A stretch of DNA of 18,241 nt, from contig LIIK01000050.1 of assembly GCA_001421095.1 (NCBI GenBank), positions 1-18,241 of the forward strand, given 5' to 3'. A model generated the notes under the pieces. The model was not told the origin of the DNA and did no database searches. It saw only the letters and a program-made list of their open reading frames with translations. Positions within the stretch are counted from its first letter, which is position 1, and the number at the start of each line of letters is the position of its first letter. Of the stretch, positions 13,343-18,241 are shown in pieces. The DNA is from Candidatus [Bacteroides] periocalifornicus. Its GTDB lineage: Bacteria; Bacteroidota; Bacteroidia; Bacteroidales; CAJPTX01. Both the position numbers and the translations under genes were made by a program.

Positions 13343-15697
13343 CTAGCCCCTCTTCTCCTTCCCAAAGAGCCGGAATCGCCTGAAGAGCAACGGGGTGATG
13401 AAGAGGTCGGCCAGCAGTGCCGATAGGATACCCGCCGCCGCCAGTATGCCCATGTGGATCACCATGGTGGCTCGGCTTACCGTGTATACCGCGAAATTAC
13501 TCATAATTATCAGGCTGGTAAGTACAATGGGGGTTCCCACCACGCGGAAAGAGCGGAGTATGGCCAGCCGGTAGTCTCGCTGCCGGTCGAACTCCAGATG
13601 CCCGTGGTTGATGAAGTGGATAGTGTCATCCACGGCCAGCCCGAGGATCATGGGGATGATGGTGGCGGTCATCATGTCGAGCGGGAAGTCGAGCCAACCC
13701 ATCAGCCCGGCCACCACTATCCCAGGGGCAACGTTGGGTATCAGCCCGATGAGTCCTATCCGCACGCTGCCGAACACCAGCATCATCAGCACCCCGATGA
13801 TGGCGAGCGAGATGAGGAATGACCATACTTGCCCCCGGATGATGTACTGCTGCATGGTGGTGAACTGCGGGAGGCTGCCCACTAGCGTGCAGTCGGCCTC
13901 GGGGAAGATACGCTTTGCGGTAGCCGTGATGTCAGCCATCTCCCGTTCAGCCTCGCCGGAGTTGTAGGTGCGTATGTCTACTTGGAGCCGAAGCCGTCGG
14001 TAGTCGTAGTCCATCCAGTTCTCGGCTTCGCTCCCCCCGGCGTTCTCGTAGAGGAGCAGGAGCTGTGCCACCTCCTCGTCATCGTCAGGTATGCGGTAGT
14101 AGGCCGTATCGCCGTCATGCAGCGTCTGGTTCAGATCCTTCAGGATGTTCAGGATAGAGGTGGTGCGTCGCGTTAGGGTGTACCCCAGGGCGTGATGTTC
14201 CACCGTGTCGAGCCGCTGGAGCGCAGAGGCGCGCTTGGCCTCCCCCTCCGTGGGGAAATCTACCATGAGGTCGTAGGAGTAGACCGCGCCCAGCTCGGTG
14301 TCGGTAATCTCCAGCAGATCCTTTACATAGGGTACTCTACGCCCCATGGTGCGCTCCACGTCAAAGGCGGGCTCTATGCGGAAAGCCCCCGCCAGCAGGA
14401 GTACAGACAGCGCGATGAATATGCTGAAAATCAGCTTCTCGTGCCGAAGCGTTGCCACGCCCAGGCGTTCCAGCTGCCTATCCAGCCAGTGCCCCTGCTT
14501 CTTGGCCACCGTGGCGTTGGGTGCTTTGTCTTTACCGAAACTCAGCGCCACAGGCATTACCGTAATGGCGATGAGGAAGGTGAGCATCACCCCTAGGGAG
14601 GTTGCCACCCCTATGAAGTGCAGCGGAACTACCGGCATGGCTAGGAATGAGAGTAGTGCAGCCGCAGTGGTGAGCGCGCTGAATAGCACCGGCCAACCCA
14701 TCTCACCCACCGTCTCTACCACCGCTTGCTTACGCCTACCGTGGATAAGCATCTGCCGGCGGAAGTAGGAGAACACGTGCAGATTGTAGGCTATGGCAAT
14801 GGCGAAGGCCAGCAGCACTGGGATCATTACCATTGCGCTGTCTGTGCTTAGCGAGGTGAACCCGATGAACCCGTATGAGATGATAATGGTGGAGATGGCG
14901 GTAATAATCGGCACCGCCACGCCCCGCGCGCTCCGGGTAGCCACCACTAGGATTACAAGAGCCAGCAGCAGCGCCAGCCCCATGATGAGCGGGAGTTCGC
15001 CCGCCGCCCACAGCGATTTCTTAAAGATGAGGTAGGGCAGCCCAGCCCCCCGCGGATGGAGCCCGGCGTACTCCGGCTTGTGGATAATGTGGTCTAGCTC
15101 TCGCCCTACTAGATTATCTGGGGCTTCCACCTTCTTCCCGGGCACTTTCCACACCGAGTCTGGTGGAAATGGGCGCAGCTTGAGCACAATCCACGTGAAG
15201 TGCCCATCCTGTGATACCAGCCGGCTCGCGATGTTGGGCTTTAGGTACGCCTTCCGCCTAATGGCAGCCAACCCTTCCGCATCGGTGGGTATCTCCTCTG
15301 GCACTATCTGCTCTATCTCCATCCCGGCCGAATCGCCCACCATGAACTCTATGTCGGTGAGCGAGGTGACCTTATCGGCAAACGTCATGCTGTCGAGCAG
15401 CTCGTTAGACAGCTGCCGAATCAATCGCAGATTCTCTGGGGTGAAGGTGTCATCGCACTCGGTGAGCACCAAGGCGTAGCTATCGTTCCCGAAGATCGAT
15501 TTGAACTCCTCGGTCTTCACCAGCATGGGGTCATCCTCTAGGAAGTAGCTCTCCCAGCTGTCGTTGATCTTGAAGTAGCGCAACCCGTAGAAGCCCACGG
15601 CCAGCAGCAGCACGAACAGCAGTAGCACCCACCATCGGTAGCGCACCACCTGCTCCCCGCATCGGAGAAACCATGAGTTGATTCGCTCTATTTTCAT
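13343..15697 (-). CDS. RND superfamily exporter, MMPL type
   Basis: The 784-residue inner-membrane transporter is a proton-driven RND protein of the MMPL/HAE3 kind, which move lipids and other hydrophobic molecules. The layout is standard: a first helix (about 22-40), a large periplasmic domain (41-230), five helices (about 234-386), a helix at 421-440, a second periplasmic domain (441-620) and five helices (624-770). The second repeat has GLAVDDTIHF in helix 10 with Asp690-Asp691, candidate proton-relay residues. The matching place in helix 4 reads AIAYNLHVF and lacks both aspartates. A strong promoter precedes the gene (15723-15752). The LolA-like and beta-barrel genes follow, after a 245-nt gap. 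Confidence 0.93.
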   Translation of the reverse strand: MKIERINSWFLRCGEQVVRYRWWVLLLFVLLLAVGFYGLRYFKINDSWESYFLEDDPMLVKTEEFKSIFGNDSYALVLTECDDTFTPENLRLIRQLSNELLDSMTFADKVTSLTDIEFMVGDSAGMEIEQIVPEEIPTDAEGLAAIRRKAYLKPNIASRLVSQDGHFTWIVLKLRPFPPDSVWKVPGKKVEAPDNLVGRELDHIIHKPEYAGLHPRGAGLPYLIFKKSLWAAGELPLIMGLALLLALVILVVATRSARGVAVPIITAISTIIISYGFIGFTSLSTDSAMVMIPVLLAFAIAIAYNLHVFSYFRRQMLIHGRRKQAVVETVGEMGWPVLFSALTTAAALLSFLAMPVVPLHFIGVATSLGVMLTFLIAITVMPVALSFGKDKAPNATVAKKQGHWLDRQLERLGVATLRHEKLIFSIFIALSVLLLAGAFRIEPAFDVERTMGRRVPYVKDLLEITDTELGAVYSYDLMVDFPTEGEAKRASALQRLDTVEHHALGYTLTRRTTSILNILKDLNQTLHDGDTAYYRIPDDDEEVAQLLLLYENAGGSEAENWMDYDYRRLRLQVDIRTYNSGEAEREMADITATAKRIFPEADCTLVGSLPQFTTMQQYIIRGQVWSFLISLAIIGVLMMLVFGSVRIGLIGLIPNVAPGIVVAGLMGWLDFPLDMMTATIIPMILGLAVDDTIHFINHGHLEFDRQRDYRLAILRSFRVVGTPIVLTSLIIMSNFAVYTVSRATMVIHMGILAAAGILSALLADLFITPLLFRRFRLFGKEKRG

Positions 15698-15722
15698 AGC
15701 ATTCAGGCTTATTTATTCTGCG

Positions 15723-15752
15723 CAAAAATAGATAATGTTTTGGAAATATCAA
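15723..15752 (-). promoter_or_regulatory. Promoter of the RND exporter gene
   Basis: On the minus strand TTG (15750-15752) is followed by exactly 19 nt and then TATTTTTG (15723-15730). This is a full match to the Bacteroidota -33/-7 consensus TTG-N19-TAnnTTTG. Transcription would start near 15715, about 18 nt before the ATG at 15697. Confidence 0.85.
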
Positions 15753-16240
15753 CAATCCTACAACCTTAAAATTGAAAGTTTTCTTGGCGTCTGGCTACAG
15801 GCGTTGGGGAAAGGGCGTTAGGCTTAAAGGAGAAAACGTAAAAATCGCTCCGTATTTTCTGCTGGAGGCGGAGGGTTTTCAATCGTCCTACTATACCGAT
15901 GCAATCGATTGAATATCAATATAATTTGAATATTATGGAAAGGAGAATTACGATTCCCCTATCCCCCTCAATCCAGGAATCGCACCCTTCCAGTTCGCGC
16001 ATTGCCATGTACCAGCCTGAAGAATAGGCCGCAGCAAGGCCCATTCGAACGGTGCAGCATGCCGTATCATTGCGATCCTCAAAAATGGTAAGCCGCCAGC
16101 CCTCCGTCACGTTTTTTAGCGTTTTCCCGTAAATAAAGGTGGATTATTCCGAAATAATGATTAGCTTTGGGTGATGAATGGGGAGCGCGGAGAGGTGGAG
16201 GCCAACCGAACTAGCGATGCTTAACCGTAAGGATGTTAGC
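15753..16240. other. Divergent intergenic region between the exporter and a lipoprotein gene
   Basis: This stretch separates two divergent genes and holds no convincing gene; a 64-codon minus-strand frame at 15916-16110 has no recognisable features. It contains a perfect 10-bp palindrome CAATCGATTG (15902-15911) next to an AT-rich segment (15912-15935), which could be an operator. The -7 element of the right-hand gene lies at 16162-16169. Confidence 0.5.
16162..16169 (+). promoter_or_regulatory. Bacteroidota-type -7 element
   Basis: TAGCTTTG matches TAnnTTTG exactly. It lies 71 nt before the ATG at 16241. I see no TTG at the right distance upstream, so the -33 part is weak or absent. Confidence 0.5.
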
Positions 16241-16978
16241 ATGTTGGGATTCTACAGAAGGGGCGTGCTTGCAGGGCTGCTCCTGCTTGCGGTTTGCCAG
16301 CTACTCCGGGGCTGCGATTTTGCTGGAGGAGGAACAGTAGAGGGGCCCTTGCCGGAGGGGGAGGTGGAGTACAGCCTATCTTGGGACGGCGATTCCCTCG
16401 ACCCCATGCTTCGGGTGATGCTCCCCAGCAGCATGACCGCGCAGTTCCGCGAGCCCATGCTTAGGCTTGAGATGCGGGGGTTAGGGGGGATGGTTTCCCT
16501 AATTTCCCTCTCCAACACGCAGACCGGCGAGAACCACGTGCTGGTGTCAGTCGTGGGGCGGAAGTCGCACTACGCGGAGCAGAATTCCCAGGGTGGGGTT
16601 GCGCTCATTTTCACAGGGGCAAGGCTCTCCGGGCTACCAGAGTCCCAGTGCCGCGATACGGCCTACCTAGGGCGAAATTGCTGCGTGCGGGAGATGGCGT
16701 TCGACTCTTTGGCCTCCAGCCGATTCCAGCTGGTGTATGACTCCACCATCGGTTGGCCCGGGTTCAATGCTAACACCCCATTCGGCGGGATCAATGGCTG
16801 CGTACTCCAGGGGCAATGGCAGCTCTTCGGGGTACGGGGCAGCATGCAGGCCACCCGCATTTCCGCGAGCCGCGTGCCCGACTCGCTCTTCACCGTGCCC
16901 GAGGGCGAGTATAGAGACGTGGACAGGAACACCCTCATGCAGCTTATCGGGCTAGAGAGCTGGGCCACCCAGCAATGA
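16241..16978 (+). CDS. Predicted envelope lipoprotein, possibly LolA/DUF4412-like fold
   Basis: The product has 245 residues with signal peptide MLGFYRRGVLAGLLLLAVCQ and a lipobox-like LLRGC; Arg at -2 is unusual. I chose ATG 16241 because AAGGA lies 7 nt before it; in-frame ATGs at 16178 and 16217 would add residues before the signal peptide. The mature part is beta-rich. The order of a YLGRNCCVREMAF segment, a mid-domain IGWPGFNAN motif and a late SRVPDSLFTVPEGEYRDV motif recalls the DUF4412/GLPGLI group of secreted Bacteroidota proteins with a LolA-like fold. This is a resemblance of pattern only. It is divergent from the RND exporter, whose partner is also LolA-like, so a shared envelope role is possible. 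Confidence 0.75.
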   Translation: MLGFYRRGVLAGLLLLAVCQLLRGCDFAGGGTVEGPLPEGEVEYSLSWDGDSLDPMLRVMLPSSMTAQFREPMLRLEMRGLGGMVSLISLSNTQTGENHVLVSVVGRKSHYAEQNSQGGVALIFTGARLSGLPESQCRDTAYLGRNCCVREMAFDSLASSRFQLVYDSTIGWPGFNANTPFGGINGCVLQGQWQLFGVRGSMQATRISASRVPDSLFTVPEGEYRDVDRNTLMQLIGLESWATQQ

Positions 16979-17165
16979 CCACCCCCGTATAGCGCAGAGT
17001 GGCTTTCTGTGCGATATAGCGAGCATGTGCCATTAGTGGAGGAGTTCTTTTTCCTTCCCGCAATGAAAAGATATTTTAACCAATCACATCCGTTTACACC
17101 GAAGGCCATAGCTACACGGTGAGCCGAGGCATTTATGCGTTTTTTCAGATGTTTCAAAGGTCATG

Positions 17166-17192
17166 TAGGGGCGGGCCGAAAGTTGCCCGCCC
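17166..17192. repeat. TAGGGGCG-type hairpin element, second copy
   Basis: GGGCGGGC (17169-17176) pairs perfectly with GCCCGCCC (17185-17192) around an 8-nt loop. With the preceding GTA the left arm reads GTAGGGGCG, as at 366-374. No T-run follows, so it is not a typical terminator. Confidence 0.5.
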
Positions 17193-17239
17193 AACCTCCC
17201 TCCTTGTCCACCCCATCTCCCCTCCTTGCCCGCCCAACC
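17183..17239. repeat. 14-bp direct repeat in a C-rich tract
   Basis: TTGCCCGCCCAACC occurs at 17183-17196 and again at 17226-17239, with 29 nt of almost pure pyrimidine between them. The first copy includes the right arm of the hairpin at 17166-17192. Confidence 0.6.
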
Positions 17240-17356
17240 CGGGGGCCCAGCCCAATTCTACCGTAGCCCCTGGCAGCAGCGCCAAGATTTTTTCATTACC
17301 ATTGTGAACCATCCGCACCGCCCGCCTGTTTAGATTGCGTAAAAAGAGAATGGTCT

Positions 17357-18025
17357 ATGTTCCGTAAAGCACTAGTATCAACCCTAGCCCTTACGATGGG
17401 CTTACTAATCAACAGTATAGCTATGGCACAGGTATTTGAACCGAAAGAAGCTGAAATAGCCCTTCTCCCGCACAGCGCAAAGCTCGGGATGGACGTGGCC
17501 ACAGCCTTTGAGAAACGCTCTTCTATCCAGCCGAATGAGTTTCACGGCGAGGGGCTTACCCTGCAAGAGGTGAGCGATCTCCTCTGGTTTGGCTACGGGA
17601 TAAACCGCCCGAACGATAAGAACAAGCGCACAGCCCCCAGCTCTGGTATGGCCTATGAGAGCGATGTGTTCATGATTTTCCCCGCCGGGGCCTACAGGTA
17701 CGAGCCCGAGACCCACAGGCTGGTGCGGGTATCTACCGCCGACCTTCGCCTTGAGGTGGCTGGGCTGCAGAAGGATATGGCCACCGCGCCCAATATGCTG
17801 GTGGTAGCCGCCCACCCAGAAAAGCTCAAGGGGAAGACCCCTGAGCGGCAGCACCACATCGCGCTGGTGGCGGGTGGCACCATTATCCAGAATATCTGCC
17901 TGTACTGCGCGGGCGCGGGCATCCGTTGCCGGCCAAGGGCCACTATGGATGCCGAGGCGTTGCGCAAGTCGCTAGGCCTCGACGAGAACGCCATCATGGT
18001 TATGACCCACGCGTTCTGCCACTAG
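17357..18025 (+). CDS. Secreted SagB/ThcOx-type nitroreductase-family oxidoreductase
   Basis: The 222-residue protein has a Sec signal peptide (MFRKALVSTLALTMGLLINSIAMAQ), so it should be exported to the periplasm. The mature part fits the SagB/ThcOx branch of the FMN-dependent nitroreductase fold. FEKRSSIQPNEF is the usual RRS(I/V)R start. LTLQEVSDLLWFGYGINRP and KRTAPSSGM follow, then FPAGAYRYEPETHRLVRV. The C-terminal half has ALVAGGTIIQNICLYCAGAG and a final ENAIMVMTHAF segment. Relatives oxidise azoline rings in peptide natural products, but many Bacteroidota homologues stand alone and have no known substrate. No precursor peptide or cyclodehydratase is nearby. FMN use is inferred from the family. 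Confidence 0.85.
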   Translation: MFRKALVSTLALTMGLLINSIAMAQVFEPKEAEIALLPHSAKLGMDVATAFEKRSSIQPNEFHGEGLTLQEVSDLLWFGYGINRPNDKNKRTAPSSGMAYESDVFMIFPAGAYRYEPETHRLVRVSTADLRLEVAGLQKDMATAPNMLVVAAHPEKLKGKTPERQHHIALVAGGTIIQNICLYCAGAGIRCRPRATMDAEALRKSLGLDENAIMVMTHAFCH

Positions 18026-18058
18026 TTCTTCTACGGGTTAAACCGTAATCGATCTGCA

Positions 18059-18089
18059 GGGGTACGAGGAATCGTACCCCCTTTTTTTT
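18059..18089 (+). terminator. Rho-independent terminator after the SagB-like gene
   Basis: A perfect 9-bp stem (GGGGTACGA at 18059-18067 with TCGTACCCC at 18072-18080) has a GGAA tetraloop and is followed by C and eight T (18082-18089). It lies 33 nt after the stop codon. Confidence 0.95.
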
Positions 18090-18241
18090 ACGTATACTTT
18101 GGGGATCTATCCATTTGATAGGGCCTTTTACTAGGTAAAGCGTTACACATAATTCGACTGGCATCGGTCCGCGTTCATTCCGTTTTTTCACCCTGGCCGC
18201 TCCCCACAAACCCCGCGCCATCGCCCTACCAACTCCGTACC

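Larger units (their letters stand above)
16979..17356. other. Intergenic region with hairpin and C-rich direct repeats
   Basis: No gene is supported in these 378 bases. The hairpin at 17166-17192 and a pyrimidine-rich stretch with a 14-bp direct repeat (17183-17196 and 17226-17239) are listed separately. The last 40 bases before the next gene contain TAGATTGC, a poor match to a -7 element. Confidence 0.6.

Noticed and set aside
15916..16110. A 64-codon minus-strand frame in the divergent intergenic region
   Set aside because: No signal peptide, family motif or clear ribosome binding site; it may be random.
18000..18221. A 73-codon minus-strand frame at the right end
   Set aside because: It spans the terminator of the SagB-like gene and overlaps its 3' end; the translation is basic and featureless.

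Overview
The window looks like a chromosomal segment of a member of the Bacteroidota, probably Bacteroidales. Evidence: -7 promoter elements of the form TAnnTTTG, including one with TTG exactly 19 nt upstream of TATTTTTG; many lipoproteins with short Cys signal peptides; an HGVHSP N-terminal motif typical of a Bacteroidota methyltransferase family; and a tRNA without encoded CCA. The genus cannot be fixed from the sequence alone.

Layout. Bases 1-790 hold no convincing gene. They are a mosaic of GC-rich palindromes, including four copies of one repeat family arranged as two inverted pairs. On the + strand follow a lipoprotein gene (792-1490), a two-gene unit (a two-helix membrane protein at 1756-2124 and a short methyltransferase-like ORF at 2125-2562), and a tRNA-Ser(CGA) gene (2805-2890) with its own promoter and a likely terminator. 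From 3043 to 15752 everything is on the - strand. In transcription order this is an RND/MMPL exporter with a clear promoter, a LolA-like periplasmic protein, an outer-membrane beta-barrel protein and a strong terminator; then three FKBP-type prolyl-isomerase lipoproteins, sbcD, sbcC and a Prx6-type peroxiredoxin, ending at another strong terminator. On the + strand at the right end are a divergent lipoprotein (16241-16978) and a secreted SagB/ThcOx-type nitroreductase-like protein (17357-18025) with a terminator.

How the genes work together. The RND pump, LolA-like carrier and beta-barrel form a plausible inner membrane / periplasm / outer membrane route for a lipid or other hydrophobic molecule; its substrate is unknown. 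The three FKBP lipoproteins contain five FKBP-like domains, only two of which keep the Phe-Asp active-site signature, so this looks like a set of envelope folding factors that expanded and diverged. SbcC and SbcD form the Mre11/Rad50-type nuclease that opens DNA hairpins and palindromes. It sits in the same window as a palindrome-rich repeat region, but no functional link is shown.

The most unusual features are the repeat family at the left end, one fragment of which also lies inside the 3' end of a coding sequence, and the shortened methyltransferase-like gene.
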